Notes: generated from the sequence alone by a model not told the origin. Shown: positions 10,561 through 22,600, counted from the first letter of the stretch. The stretch: DNA of 64,000 bases from Dendrocalamus latiflorus (GCA_017311315.1 CM029647.1:6310577-6374576), one strand, 5' to 3'. Numbers and translations are program-made.

Positions 10561-12070
10561 ATTTTCATATTTTTGATATTCTAATTGAGCTTCAAAGTTA
10601 GCTGAAAATCTGCCTTACAAATGCTCAATAAATCTAAGAAAATTTGTCAGTATAGACCAACAATAGAGGACCAAAAGTCATTATTATACCTTCATCATAT
10701 ATGAGCGCACTTAAAGATACAAAAATTATAAAACTGCTCAAAAACATGCACAACTCTGATTTTTTTTAGCATGAATACCAATAAGCAAAAGAAAATGAAG
10801 CATATTCATTCACTAGATCCATAAATATTTTTGGGCAAATAGGTAAAATAATTTTTTTCAATATTAGTACTTTACTCTTTTTGTTTAAGTAAACCCAAAA
10901 ATACTACATAGGTTTTCCATGCAATACTAAATAAATAGATGCTCAACATCTTGACCAATGTAGGCACCATTGTGGGCAGTACAGAACTCACCCACTGAAC
11001 AATTGTTACGATCACATTGTACCTGCACATATTAACATAAAACTCATTTACAGCAAATTAGTAAATCAACCAGAGTTTGCATTTGTACTCAAACCAAATC
11101 CAAGAAACATCATACCGAATTTTGGTAGACTGACCAATAGATACCGATGGCCCATCCATGGCTTCAAACCCAACAATGATCTCTTTACTAAGAACCGCGT
11201 CGGAATGCACCACAGTGTCGAGAAAGAGGGCCGGTGGTGATGGAGGTCACCAGATTTGGCAGGGATCATGTCATGAGGCAGAAGGAGTAGAGATGAGGTT
11301 GAGGAGTCAATAGGAACTCAAGGAAGCTGCCAGCGGTGGGGAAAGCCATCGGAGGTGATAGATCTGGGTGTTGCGGCCTAGGACTGAGAGAGAGAGAAAG
11401 AGTGCACGCGAGAGAGATGAAGGGAGTGGCGATGGCTAAGAGAGGGAAGGGGGAGGTGAGGAGGCATCAGCGGCGGCGCTGCTTAGTCAGAGAGAGGAAA
11501 CAGGGAGAGGTGGTGTTACGGTAGAGGAAGAAAAGGGGGAGTCGACGAGGCCGCGGTGGAGAGGGAGTCACCGGAGGTGCGAGGCGGGGGTGAGAGGGGA
11601 GGGGGCTAGGCGTTGAGGGGAGGGGGTGGGAGATCGTAACCGAAGATGGAAGTAGGAGAGGAGAGGCAGTTAAATCGAGAGGGGAGGAGAATAATAGGCT
11701 GAGGACTGGGCCTGTCTATCGGCGCCGAAACATTTGTGAGGAAGGAATGGTAGGAAAAAAGAACGTATCAATCACCAATTGGTACTTTTAAGTAGTAGAT
11801 ATTAGTACTTTATATTACTAGAGTCAAAATATAGAAAAAACAAGAATTAATCTTACAATACATACATGTGGCTGTGGTATGAAATAGGCACATAGATTTC
11901 TATTTGAAAACACTTTATACGGCCATGGTTGTAAATTTGTAGCTACTAGTTACCACTTACTATTATGATGATTTCCTAAGAAAATCTTGGTGAAAGCGGC
12001 AAATCAAAGGGAGTAGGGTAATTTCTTTTCTGGTACAAATTGAGGTACCGTGGCAATTTCACCATCTCAT
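10561..12070. other. Gene-free stretch with a GA-rich block
   Basis: 10561-11060 is AT-rich with no structure I can name. 11060-11270 is open on the minus strand for 67 codons but resembles no family I know. 11280-11700 is strongly purine-rich on the plus strand (GAGAGAGAGAAAGAG and similar), so the minus strand looks like a CT-rich leader in front of that short frame. This may be a transposon-captured gene 5' end, but there is no firm evidence. 11700-12070 shows nothing recognisable. Confidence 0.4.
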
Positions 12071-12312
12071 GGCCTGTTCTTTTTTGCTGCGGCTTATGAC
12101 TTTTGGTTGAAATTTTTGAATTTTGGCTGTTTATGGTACAGATTACGGAGAGATCGATACTCACTTGCAATTTTGGTTGGTACATATGTTGGGCTTTTAA
12201 CGTGTACTACGTTTAACTTGTAGACTTCGTTTTAAAAAAATACTCCGTTTAAAAGTTAGGTATTGTAGCGGCTGTGAAAAGCCGGCCCGCTGGAGTCCAG
12301 CCGAACAGGCCA
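12071..12312. mobile_element. Miniature inverted-repeat element in the GRP promoter
   Basis: The left end GGCCTGTTCTTTTTTGCTG and the right end GCCGAACAGGCC form a short inverted repeat (GGCCTGTTC). The interior has the CGGCTTATGACTTTTGGTTG sequence common in grass miniature elements. It sits about 80-100 bp upstream of the CT-rich 5' leader of the RNA-binding protein gene. No clear target-site duplication was found. Confidence 0.45.
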
Positions 12313-12838
12313 TTGACGCGTTCAAAAGGAGAATATTTTCTGCCGAGCCGGGCTAGCCCAGCAACATACACAGCGAGGCGAGACACCACAAAAACCCTAG
12401 CCGCCTCCGCCTCTCTTAAACCCCAACCCCTGCCTCCCCGCCTCATTCCCCTCCCTGCCGTCCCGTCTCATCCCCCTCAGGTTCGGCTCCCTCCTACGGC
12501 CCTACCTCGCTGCTCTTGATCTGATCTATTGCTTCCGTGCCGCGACGGATCTGGTCATCCATTGTCGCTGCCTTCTGTTAGGTTGGTTTGGTTTAGATTA
12601 ATCTTGTGCATGAGCTAGATTGCCTGGCTTCTATAGAAGTTCAGATATCATGTTTCTTGGAAAGTTTGCGGCAAAAACTCTTGAACAATAGCAGATTTGC
12701 ATCATACTTTGTTACAGTGTCTTGTTCAGTAATTCATGTGTATGATTGCGACTATCATTTACCCCTGTTTGTCTCTTTGTTTCTTGTTGATGATTGAAGA
12801 TGTGCGGTTACATATTTGTGCAGATTTAGTCTTCCTCT

Positions 12839-14403
12839 ATGGCGGCCTTCAACAAGCTTGGCTGCCTTTTTAGGCACAGTGCTTTGGCGAGCAGTGCCTC
12901 GACCGGCTCAACTTCTGCCATGTTCAATGCTGCTCGGCTCATGTCCACCAAGCTTTTCGTGGGCGGTGAGTTTTGTTGTTTCGCTTATGATGTATGTACA
13001 CAAAACTTGTCTAGCTCAGCAGGACTTATCCGTGTCCTTTTTTAGGTCTTTCCTGGGTACTGATGACCAATCACTGAAAGATGCGTTTACGAGTTTTGGG
13101 GAGGTCGTTGAAGGTCAGTGTATACTTTGAAGCCTTGTTCTGTGTAGCAATATATGATCAATTTTTCGTTGTCATTTTTTGTCTGCTGCTTGTTCTGATG
13201 TGGTTCATTTAATGTTATAGTTTGTGTTCGAAGATTTAAATGTGTAGCAATACTTGAGCATTTTGTCGAATAATATTGATGTCATCAGTTCTGTGAAGCA
13301 ATACATGAACAAATTTTCATAGTCATTTTTGTCAGCTGTTTGTTCTGATGTGGTTCATTTAACGTTATATTTTGTGTTTGAAGATTTAAATGTCTAGTAA
13401 TACTTGAACATTTTGTTGAATAATATTGATGTCGCATTTTGTTGAATAATATTGATGTCATCATTCTTGTCTGCTGTTTGTTCTTATGTGGTTCATTGTA
13501 TGTTATATTTATTGTTTCAAGATCTAAATATTTTTCATGTGCAGCTCGGGTAATCACTGACAGAGACACTGGAAAGTCAAGAGGGTTTGGCTTTGTGAGT
13601 TTCTCCAATGGAGACGAAGCAAAGAATGCTATGTCTAGCATGGACGGTCAGGTGAGTCAGAACCAGTGTTACTTGGACACCCATGTCCATATATTTTTGC
13701 CGAATCGGACACCGGAATCTGAATCGGATGACACCAGTGTCCATTTCCGAGTAACACTGCCTGTGTGCCAAAAAAATTGCTGAATTCGACACCCAAATCT
13801 GAATTGGATTCCTACACCCAAATCTTAGTTGGATTCCGACACCCATGTCCTTGTCCGTGTAACGCTAGTCAGAACTAGACCCATGTTGCTCTGTTTTAAG
13901 TAGATTTACTGAATAGTAGCATTTGTCTAAAATCTAAATGAAATAAGTGCATAGTCTGAAATACTACAACAGAGACATATATTATCGTGTTGAGGGATTC
14001 AACTCAATTTCTATAGCATGTGAATGGGGTTAGGATTCAGATGAATGCTTTTCATGATGCCCCTTTTGAATTGTTAAGGTGTTTCTTTTCCTTTCCTTTG
14101 GCCTCCTGATGCTTGATGAATGTTCTAATGTGTTGTATCTGACTTCACCTTATTGCTGATGTTTGATTTATACTCTTGCTAGGCTTCAGTGTATAATGCC
14201 TTTTCCATTTCTTGTAGGAACTTGAAGGGAGGAATATCCATGTGAACTTCGCGAATGAGAGACCTGCAGGGAACCGGGGCTTCAGTGGTGGTGGCAGCTA
14301 CGGTGGTGGAGGCGGCGGCGGCTACGGTGGCGGCTATGGCGACGGTAACCGAGGCTACGGCAACAGCAGTTTTGGTGGGCCTGGAGGACAGGATGCCTTT
14401 TAA
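12839..14403 (+). CDS. Mitochondrial-type glycine-rich RNA-binding protein (RRM)
   Basis: Small RNA-binding protein: an N-terminal Arg/Ser/Ala-rich presequence (MAAFNKLGCLFRHSALASSA..., about 36 aa) suited to mitochondrial import, then one RRM, then a short Gly/Tyr-rich tail. Exons: 12839-12965, 13046-13113, 13545-13651, 14218-14403. RNP2 is KLFVGG at the end of exon 1 and RNP1 is RGFGFVSF in exon 3; EARVITDRDTGKS precedes RNP1. The tail holds GGGGGGGYGGGYGDGNRGYG. Exon 2 needs one extra base: after GLSW the conserved GTDDQSLKDAF is in another frame, because TCCTGG is followed by GTACTG, one G short. With that base the protein is 162 aa, the size of rice GRP162, a mitochondrial partner of the RF5 fertility restorer; orthology is an inference from length and layout. 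The 5' UTR (about 12390 on) contains an intron ending at the CAG before 12825. Confidence 0.88.
13138..13530. repeat. Imperfect tandem repeat of about 150 bp in GRP intron 2
   Basis: Three diverged copies, each with GTTCTGATGTGGTTCATTTA or close variants (near 13190, 13343 and 13480) followed by AATAATATTGATGTC. The third copy is shorter. A secondary 28-bp repeat, ATTTTGTTGAATAATATTGA, occurs twice at 13409-13457. Confidence 0.75.
13665..13868. mobile_element. Small inverted-repeat element in GRP intron 3
   Basis: The left end AGTGTTACTTGGACACCC pairs with the right end, which reads AGCGTTACACGGACAAGG on the other strand. Internally GACACCCATGTCC recurs near both ends. It is non-coding and lies just after the donor at 13652. 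Confidence 0.5.
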
Positions 14404-15011
14404 GAAGAGCACTGACTATTAAAAAGTTAAATAATGAGCTTTAGGACCAGATGTGGCTTATGCGAGACCATGTTTTACTCGTGTTTTGCCATTTATTTGC
14501 AATGATCAACTCCTGGGTGCAGATCTGGTGCTATCATGTTTTCGTTTTGGCGTATTTTGAATGGTGCAAGACAAGTCGTGTATTCTTCTGAGGTAAAGCA
14601 CATAACTGCTCACATGGCGATGGTGCCTATCTATTGCAATGCGTACAGAATGATTACATGATTTATAGTGATTAGAGGTTCTCTGTGTATTATCGTATTG
14701 AACCAAATGTTGAGCTTTGTGTTCAAACCGTAGTACCTTCGAAGATTTGCATAGCAGTCACGGAGGATGGCGTGCCTTGTCTATCATGCGTTGTTGACTG
14801 CTGATCGGACGAGCGGTTATTGTGCGGTTGTTTAACTCTGGATGCCTGGATGTTTTGGACAAAATGTCTGGATTGTTTGGTGCAAAGCTGATTGTGTTTG
14901 AAACATGGCATAAACATCAATTGTGCCATTGGCCTGGGCGCTTCGCACTCCAGTCTCCACAACGACGCGAGGCATCCGTCTATTCTGATTAGCTATGTAC
15001 ACTCACTGGTG
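14404..15011 (+). other. GRP 3' UTR and intergenic sequence
   Basis: The transcript 3' UTR probably runs to about 14700, judging from T-rich sequence and the loss of coding signal. 14720-15011 shows nothing recognisable. Confidence 0.5.
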
Positions 15012-15014
15012 TAA

Positions 15015-15842
15015 GGGCCTGTTTGGGAGAGCTCCACCAGCTCTAGATCCACCGTGGAGCAGCTCCATCGTGGATCTGAGATTCGTCAAAATGTTTGGTA
15101 CAGCTCTAACTCCCTCTCTATCTCACTTCCACCTGGGCCCCACGCGTCAGGGGGCAAAATGAAAAAAGAATCCCCGGCCGGCACAGGCGCGGCAGCGGCC
15201 GGCGAGCGCGGCCCCGGGCGGCGCACGGCAGCAGCCATGGCCACGGCCGGGTGTGGGCGCGTGGCCTCCTCCCGATGAGCTCTCGAGGCGGTGGAGGTGG
15301 TGCTGGCCCGACGGGAGGCGGAGGCGGGGGAGGCGGTGCAGGCGGACCCGGGGGAGGTGGCGCCGGCCCGGGAGGAGGCGGAGGCGAAGACGGGGGAGGT
15401 GGTGTTGGCCCGGGGGCAGGCGGACGTGGGGGAGGCGGCGCCGGCCCGGGGGGAGGCGGACGTGGGGGAGGCGGCGCCGGCCCGGGAGGAGGCGGGGGAG
15501 GCGGCGCCGGAAAAGTGAAGCTCGGTCGGAGGCGGGGGAGGCGGAGGCCCGGGAGGAGGCGGGGAAAAGTGAAGCTCGGTCGCGAGAAAAGAAAGGAACG
15601 AATCGTTTTTTTGTGTAACCAGTGGCAGTGGTGGGTAATTTTTCCCAACTCCACCAAACTTGAGTTGGTGGAGCACCCCTTGAGGTGCTCCACCAAATCC
15701 ATGAATCTGGGGGTAGATCCACTGTTTTCGTGGAGCAGATCCATGGTGGAGCTGCTGGAGCTAGAAGTGTTTGGCTGGTAAAATTGAATCTGAATCTGTT
15801 TTTTGTGAATCTGGAGCTTGTGGAGCTCTGCCAAACAGTCCC
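15015..15842. mobile_element. Tourist/PIF-Harbinger-like non-autonomous element
   Basis: The ends are inverted repeats with 20 of 22 matches: the left starts GGGCCTGTTTGGGAGAGCTC and the right, read on the other strand, starts GGGACTGTTTGGCAGAGCTC. A TAA lies directly outside each end (15012-15014 and 15843-15845), the 3-bp target-site duplication typical of PIF/Harbinger elements. Sub-terminal inverted copies of GGTGGAGCTGCTGGAGC-type sequence extend the arms. The core (15290-15590) is a GC-rich repeat of GGCGGAGGCGGGGGAGGCGG type, open in several frames on both strands. No transposase is present. Confidence 0.8.
15290..15590. repeat. GC-rich GGMGG-type repeat core
   Basis: Near-continuous repetition of GGCGGACGTGGGGGAGGCGG and variants such as GCCGGCCCGGG. 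It encodes poly-Gly, poly-Pro or Arg-rich peptides depending on frame, which explains the overlapping open frames seen here. I read it as low-complexity transposon cargo, not a gene. Confidence 0.8.
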
Positions 15843-15845
15843 TAA

Positions 15846-17700
15846 ATGGTCGAATTTTACACTGGTCGTGTACTCGTCTTCTGTGAAACAGTTACTCTGT
15901 ACTATTGTGCTGGAAGAACCGAATTCTAAATAAGATCATAAAATATCCGAGGGCGGTTTTTCAACTAGAAAAGAGAATGTTAGCACTTGGCACAGGAAGG
16001 GAAAGAAAATATTTGATCTTTGCAATTCAACTGATTTTTAACACCTTTGTTTGGCGATGTACTCTCCGTTCTGTTTTGCTTGTCATTTGGATTGCTTTTT
16101 ATTATATGGTAGAAAACATTCTTAAAGTAAAACGATATGGAGGCACTCTTGTAGTATAATTTTAATACGAAGTCTAAATACTTTTATGTATATTTGCAGT
16201 CCAAGTTTTAGAAGTTGTTCAAACGTATTCTAAAACACTCTTCTTTTGGGCTTTTGACATTTCGTTTTTGGCTTCTCCGTAAGTCCAAACAAACTGACGA
16301 TTTCTTGAAACGGATTTTCCAGATGGCTTTCCGAGTCCAAAACCGTATACGCTGTTCGCGTCGACATCTCCATCATCTATTGTCGTCTCAAAAAATGCAA
16401 AAAAAATTTATTAGTTACAGCTTTAAACTATCAGCCACAAAAAAAACATGGCCGTGTTGCTACTTGTACTAAATCAGAAAAAACGTGAGTTTTTAACATA
16501 TATGGCACTGTTTGCATCTGTATTTACAAAAATAGCAGTACGCAGACCGTATTGGCAAAAATGGCGCTTTTGTCGTTCAGTGGTCGGACGGCAACGTCAG
16601 CTTACTAACGCATGGGCCTGCCGCCTAGCCAACCGTCCCGCCAGCAGACGGCAGGCAGCCTGCCGCCCTGCCGCCTGGCCCACTTTAGTGTCCTACCGTC
16701 CCATAGCCAGACAGCAGGTGATTAAGCTAGTTACTACCCTAATTTTTTCATATTATTTGTTGATTTTTTTCAATATAGCAAATGGGCTCAAAAAATTACA
16801 AAATTTTATGTACAACCTCTCGACATAACGTACTTGATCATGTAATTTTTTGGTAATTTTATCCACTGTGAATGTGGCTTAAAATTGTACAATTTTGATA
16901 TTTGCAGGGATTGTTACATATAGTAAATAAGCCACATCCACCATTATTGGGCGACAGGCCGCCTGCCGCTACATATAGTAAATAAGCTACATCCACTATT
17001 ATTGGGCGATAGGCCGTCTGCCGCCGGTTACCGTGCGGCAGGTCACCTACTGTCTGGTAACCGAGCGGCAAGTGATTAGCCCTCCAATTATCTCTAATGA
17101 CTAGTTTAGTTACATATCCTTTAAGAATTTTTAAAGATAGCAAATGGTTGTGAAAAATTACGAAATTTTTGGGGAGATTTACGAGGTTGCATGCTACATT
17201 GTATAATTTTTATATTTTTTGTTGCCATTTGTTACTTTTAAAAATTCTTGGAGCGACACGCAATTAAACAAACGATTAAGCACTAATGGCCATTAGTGCT
17301 TAATCCCCTATTTAATTGCATATTGCTCAAATAATTTTTAGAGGTAGTAAAGTGATGCAAAAACTTGCGTAAAAAATACACAACGTATCACACTACATAG
17401 GGAAGCTCCACCGAAAATTTCGTAATTTTTAAGACCATTTGCTAGCTCTAAAAATTCTTGGAGCGACGGATAACTACTTAATTGCTCAATTAATTATGCG
17501 CCACTCTAAGAATTTTTAGAGATAGAAAATGGTCATAAAAAATTATAAAAAAATTACATAATGTACTACGATGCCTCGTGAAGCTTCACCAAAAATGTCG
17601 TAATTTTTTGAATTACCTACGTTTTGTGGGCAGACGGTAGGCGCATGTCATCTGCTGACCAGACGGTAGACGCCACGTGTCGACTGTCGCACGCTGCCAT
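15846..17700. other. Intergenic sequence without a recognisable gene
   Basis: 16200-16440 resembles a miniature element (CTTTTGGGCTTTTGACATTT near 16233, AAGTCCAAACAAACTGAC near 16281). 16530-17660 is a mosaic with repeated CTGCCGC and GGCAGACGGTAGGCGC-like motifs and several AAAATTNCGAAATTTTT-like blocks (near 17150, 17417, 17540 and 17600), suggesting a decayed transposon. No open frame has family features. Confidence 0.4.
16915..17024. repeat. 55-bp tandem repeat, two copies
   Basis: TACATATAGTAAATAAGC starts at 16915 and at 16970; each copy continues through an ATTATTGGGCGAYAGGCC segment and ends in CTGCCGC. A handful of C-to-T differences separate the copies. Confidence 0.75.
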
Positions 17701-17929
17701 CAACTGGACAGCAGATCAATAGCGTTCATATATGGTTATTTCTATAAATATACATAGAAAAGGCGTTATATATAACAAAAGTTCAAAAAAAACGTGACCA
17801 TGTAAGACTGCCTCGTTTGGCAAAATAGTACTAGTACACCAGTTGCATTGTCGTATACAAATAGATGGGAGCGACGCCCACCGTGAAGAAAACCCTACCG
17901 CTCTGGCTCCCAAACCACGCGCCGGCGCC

Positions 17930-18522
17930 ATGAATCCGCCGCACCCTTCGCATCACCACCACCGACTCCACCTCCACCTCGATCCCCGCCACCACCACCA
18001 CATCCACATCCACCTCTGCTGCCACAGCACCCACCTGCTCGCTGCCGCTCCGCCCGCCCACCACCACCACCAGCAGCAGCCGGGTCACACCAACGCTCAC
18101 CCGCCGCCGTACCCGTCCGAGGTGCCCTGGCAGCCGGAAGAACCACTCCACGTTGCCGGGCCGGCCAGGTATCGCACTACGGCGTAGCGCGCCGCGTTGG
18201 ATCCTTCTGGAGTGGTTCGATTATAATAGGTTCCTTGGTTGGGTGCAGGCTGCAGGGAGAGGCAGCGAAGGATCTGGAGGAACCGGCGCTGCAAGTGGAG
18301 CAAGGAGAGGAGGTTTTCCTCGAGGAGGACGAGGAGGAGCCGGTTTTTGTTCTTACGGACGAGTGGGCAGAATTCTTCGCCAAATCCGAGGCCAAGAGGA
18401 GACTGGGTAATCATCTCCTCTCTGACTCTCTCTGCCTTTGTGCTTCCTCTTACCTGCAGCTCAGCCAGCTCTCTTGCTCGACAGCCAAACAGCAGAAGAA
18501 GAACAAGGGTCGGAGGAAGTAA
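17930..18522 (+). CDS. Uncharacterised plant protein: His-rich start, acidic middle, basic end
   Basis: Three exons fit without frame breaks: 17930-18168, 18249-18406, 18485-18522. This gives 239+158+38 nt, 145 codons with the stop. Exon 1 starts MNPPHPSHHHHRLHLHLDPR and is rich in His and Pro (HHHHIHIH, HHHHQQQ). Exon 2 is acidic (VEQGEEVFLEEDEEEPVFVL) and ends in TDEWAEFFAKSEAKRRL. Exon 3 is the basic tail AKQQKKNKGRRK. The WAEFFAKSEAKRR block with a lysine-rich tail looks like a conserved motif, but I do not know its function. The start is the first ATG in frame; an upstream ATG at 17843 is in a different frame. Confidence 0.7.
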
Positions 18523-19588
18523 CTGTCCGTGCCGTCGTCAAGACTCAAAGCTCAAACAATGGAGAAGGGCAAGGGTCGGCCAGTGCCAACTTACTCGGAC
18601 GTCGATGGACTTGTCGCCTCATTACCATAGCTCATTAGACTTTCACTACGGTTTCACCTTCCTTTTTTTTTTTTTTGCAATAGTAGAATTCTCAATGCTT
18701 GCGCTCTTTGTAAGAACCTCAATACTACTGTGCTCTGTTCTACGAGCTTGGTTGATTTTTTTTTCTTACTGCGTTCTGATAATTCAAGTGGACACCTACT
18801 ATCCCTTGATTGCTTCTCAGCAACTGTGATTTTACCTCCTTTTTTAAACATTGATCGACATAATAGTATATCACCAGAATGGGTGGTCGTTGACCAGGAA
18901 CCCGAGGGACAGCCATCGCGTAGACACAGGGCATGCAACACCATCGACAAATGACGGAAACAAAACAACAGCATTACGTAAAGCATGACGTGCAATCATC
19001 TCTGCGCAAACTCGAGTAAAGCTGGTCACAAAAATAGGTTCATGCAAGCATTATAACTGGACTACTATGTACAATCCAGTCAATCTGGGACCTACTATTA
19101 TTCCTAGATGGTGCAAAAATGGCAATCCAAATACTTCCTACGACCAACATATCTGCAGTTAGTACGAATTACAAAAAGTTGGAATGAATTACAAAATAGC
19201 TGCACGGCGACCTGCTCATCCTTGTTTACAGTACAAAATCTGACTAAGTTAAAATATGGCCCATAAGTTTGTTCTCTGCATTCCACATTGTTTACAAAAA
19301 AATTGTACTATAAAGTCAAACCATGGTGTATCTCCTGATGCCGTGTTTGCATCGACGAACTTCTATTAATGGTACTCGGCACGAGGATTGATCATCTGGC
19401 CCCTTCAGCCCCAGCAACATCTTTCTAAGAAACCAGCCATACACCCTTGAATGGTCTGTTTAAATATGCAGAAATACGTTTTCTTGCTACAAGAAAACGT
19501 GATCTTGTTGGATGTTGATCATGCGCCTCTTTATGTAGCTCAAGTGAATTCGTGTAATTTGGCATTGATCAAAATTCTCACAAGTAGC
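18523..19588. other. Convergent 3' region between the small gene and THO2
   Basis: The plus-strand gene's 3' UTR probably runs to about 18800 (T-rich with AT-rich stretches). The THO2 3' UTR probably enters from the right to about 19000-19300. No additional gene was seen. Confidence 0.45.
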
Positions 19589-19658
19589 CTACTTCCGATG
19601 CTTCCTTTTTGCTTCAGCTCTTGGTCGCTTTTCCTCTTCCCATTCTCTCTCACGCATT
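19589..19658 (-). CDS. THO2: Small terminal coding exon of THO2
   Basis: Reading exon 32 to its donor (CA|GTAAGT at 21296) and joining this 70-nt exon behind TTGTAG gives a codon-perfect junction, then a short basic end MREREWEEEKRPRAEAKRKH followed by RK and a stop. Without this splice the frame stops at once inside the donor (TAA at 21293-21295). The intron is 1,638 nt and contains a miniature element. The charged Arg/Lys/Glu composition matches the upstream tail, which supports it as the true terminus. Confidence 0.82.
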
Positions 19659-22600
19659 CTACAACTTACACAAGGCTTGTTAGAAACTCTACCCAAAATT
19701 GCTGCTCAAGCAGAAGATGTTACAATACAGTAAATGTTGTGCAGAAAATGAAAGAAAAATCATACCAGCAATCATTTTTTTCTGCAGGATTTATTTCTAA
19801 TTATACCTTATGACCACAACATATTTAAGAGTATACTCATTTCAATCTGATTGCTCACTTTTGTATGTACAACCAGGGATAGAAAAGCCGTTATCGGCTG
19901 TGGCCGGTAATGGTAACCGAAAAAACCGGTTGAAATTTGAAAGTTAAAATTTGAATTGGGGTTGTTTTAAAATCGGTAACCGGAACAGTTACCGCCCAAA
20001 AACCAGAAAAAAAATGCCCAAAATTTTGAATTTGAGTTGGGTGTACAATAATTGAAGCATATTTAGCTCATATAATAGGTAATCTAGCACCAAAAAGGCA
20101 TAAACCAACCTAAAAAATGCATTACGCAGTCATAAAGTTGAAAGTAACCTGGCTGGGTTTTATATTCCTGGTTCCCACCGGTTTTTCCAGTAACCGCCGG
20201 TTTTTTGTTCCCTATGCACAACTATCACCATTTTATTTTGAAAAACTCAATATATGCACCAAGATGAGTATTATCGCAATTTTGAATACAAATATCTATG
20301 AAACCACATAATCATGCAGTTAAAATATGCTTCAAGATAATTATGTGAAGTTGAACAGTTCTTTTTAGATACTCATACTCGTCAAGGAAAAAACAATTTT
20401 ACGGGTACGCCACTTCTAAATACACTATCCATTGATCTTGGTTTGATGGCTCGGATTTAACATGGTGTCACCCATGGCCATTAAATAGGTCGTAAATCTC
20501 AATATTCACAATCAAAGAAAATAAGTAATTTGGAAACTACCAATTCTTGGTAAGACATTACTCCATTGAACTGTTTGTGTGAGGCAGCTATTGTACTTTG
20601 TCCTAAACATGAAAATTAGTTTGTGTACATGTTGTCATCATCTGATGACTACACGGGACCAAACTTTTAGAGTATGCAAGAGCAAGTGATCTGAATGGTT
20701 GTGTCGAAATGAAACCAAAAGTTGTTGCACAAGGATTAAAAACCACTTTTTAGATGCAATCACCACGTGTGATAAGATATGTAGTCGTAGAGGTATTGTG
20801 CTTGGAACATAACTGGTTCGCTGCCAGCTACACAGTGCCTCGCCAAGCGCGTGGCACCACGTAATCTACAATTTAGGAAGGTGGAATGGTGGAATTTCTA
20901 CATTCTTTACCTGCCAAACTACTTGGTAACCCGGAATAACCCTTTTTTTCTTGACTAAATCTATCTTTCATCATGAATATTGAATAGTTAGGATTTATCT
21001 ACAAATTTTACCTCCCTAGGGGTGAGTGGTGTATGCTAAAAGAGCTCAAAGAAAAAAGATTGATCTACAATTTGCACAAGGTATTGTGGTCTGTGACTTG
21101 TGTGCAGAACATACGTATTTTAAGGGGAAAATTGCAAAAGCAAAGATTTTGCTACTTCATTCTGTCAATACAAAATTGATTCCACAAAACAGATTATGTG
21201 GTTCACATGACAACCAAGATATGAAAAATACATGTTGCAAATTGTAGGAAAGTGTGCAATGCGTATTAACGAGAAATTATTATTTCCTATACTTACTGGT
21301 CAGACTCTTTGCGACTTGTCTTGCTTGTTGAATCCTTGCCATGCATCCTAGGAAAGTCATCAACATGCGTTGCCCGATGCTGTGAAACAGCACCCTTTCT
21401 TTCTCGCTCTCGTATTTCAAACAATTGCGAGCTACCAACTCCATGGCTGGGAGGCTGTGGAGCAGAAGGTGTGTATTCCCCAGCTTCTAAAGCAGACTGA
21501 TCTCTCTTAATCTTTCGCCTTTTGGAAGCACTATTTGGGTCACTGTCTTCCTTCATAGTATTACCTTTGTCCCTATCCCTGTCGTCAACCTATACAAACA
21601 AAAAAGGATTAGCAAGTACGTATGCTCTTTGGGTTACGCACTGCAAACTCACAAAAGGAATGATTGCATGTCTCTGAAGTCAAATCATTAAGGACATACA
21701 GCTGTCAAGAGAACAACTACCAAGCACAAGACATACGTTAACTTTTATCAGTAGAACAAGAGAGAACAGTGGTCACAAGTCACAAAAGAGGGAGGGGGGA
21801 AAGACACATTTACCTTGCTTGATGAAACATCCCTATCTTCACGCTTTCTATCCCGGGGATCTTCCTCTCTTCTGTGCTTCCCATCATCCTGCAATGACAA
21901 AGCATTCTCCTCTGAGTGCCACCTTTCTTTCTCATCACGTCTAGGAGATAACCGTTGAGTATGCCTGGTGCTACCACTCCTTCGGTCACTATCTTCGTCT
22001 CTTCGGTTAGCACCAACTGATTGGGGTACAAAACTTGTTGGAAGAGGTGGAGGTGGTGGCAAGCTTTGCCCTCGGAACCGTTCATCAGAAGGATGTGCAC
22101 AATCTATGGAGGGTTCAGCATGCTTAACTTTGTTCCTCTCCTCCTTATTCCTGTCTTCTCTTCCTTTTTCAGGAGCTCTATCTGTCCCTCTGTCTTGCAT
22201 CCCTTCCATAGAACGCTCTCTCCTCTCTGATAATCTGTCTGTTGATCTCTCAACCACATCTTCCCCACGACGCCTCTCAGTTCGATCTGGTTTTTCTCTA
22301 GGATCTCTGTCGTATTTTTCATCAAATTTCTCTTTTAACTTCTCTGTCCTACTTAGGTTTTGTTCCTCATTAGCACTCTTCTCATGATCCACAGAATGAA
22401 ATTTATCTACTGATCGTGAGTCCAAATTTTTTTCCTTCTCTGTGTGGTGTTCTGTCAAATCACCATCCCGGCCTTCAATCTCTCTTTTCCTCCGCTTACT
22501 TGCTCTATCTTGTTCTTCAGCTGGAGCAGATCTTTTTTGCTGTTTCGCGGTAGAGTCAATCAAGTCAGTAGATTCGCCGGAGAGATTAGCTGTTCCATCA

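Noticed and set aside
15118..15834. Long proline-rich and glycine-rich open frames on both strands
   Set aside because: They arise from a GC-rich repeat inside a transposable element with clear inverted ends; several frames are open at once and none has a domain.
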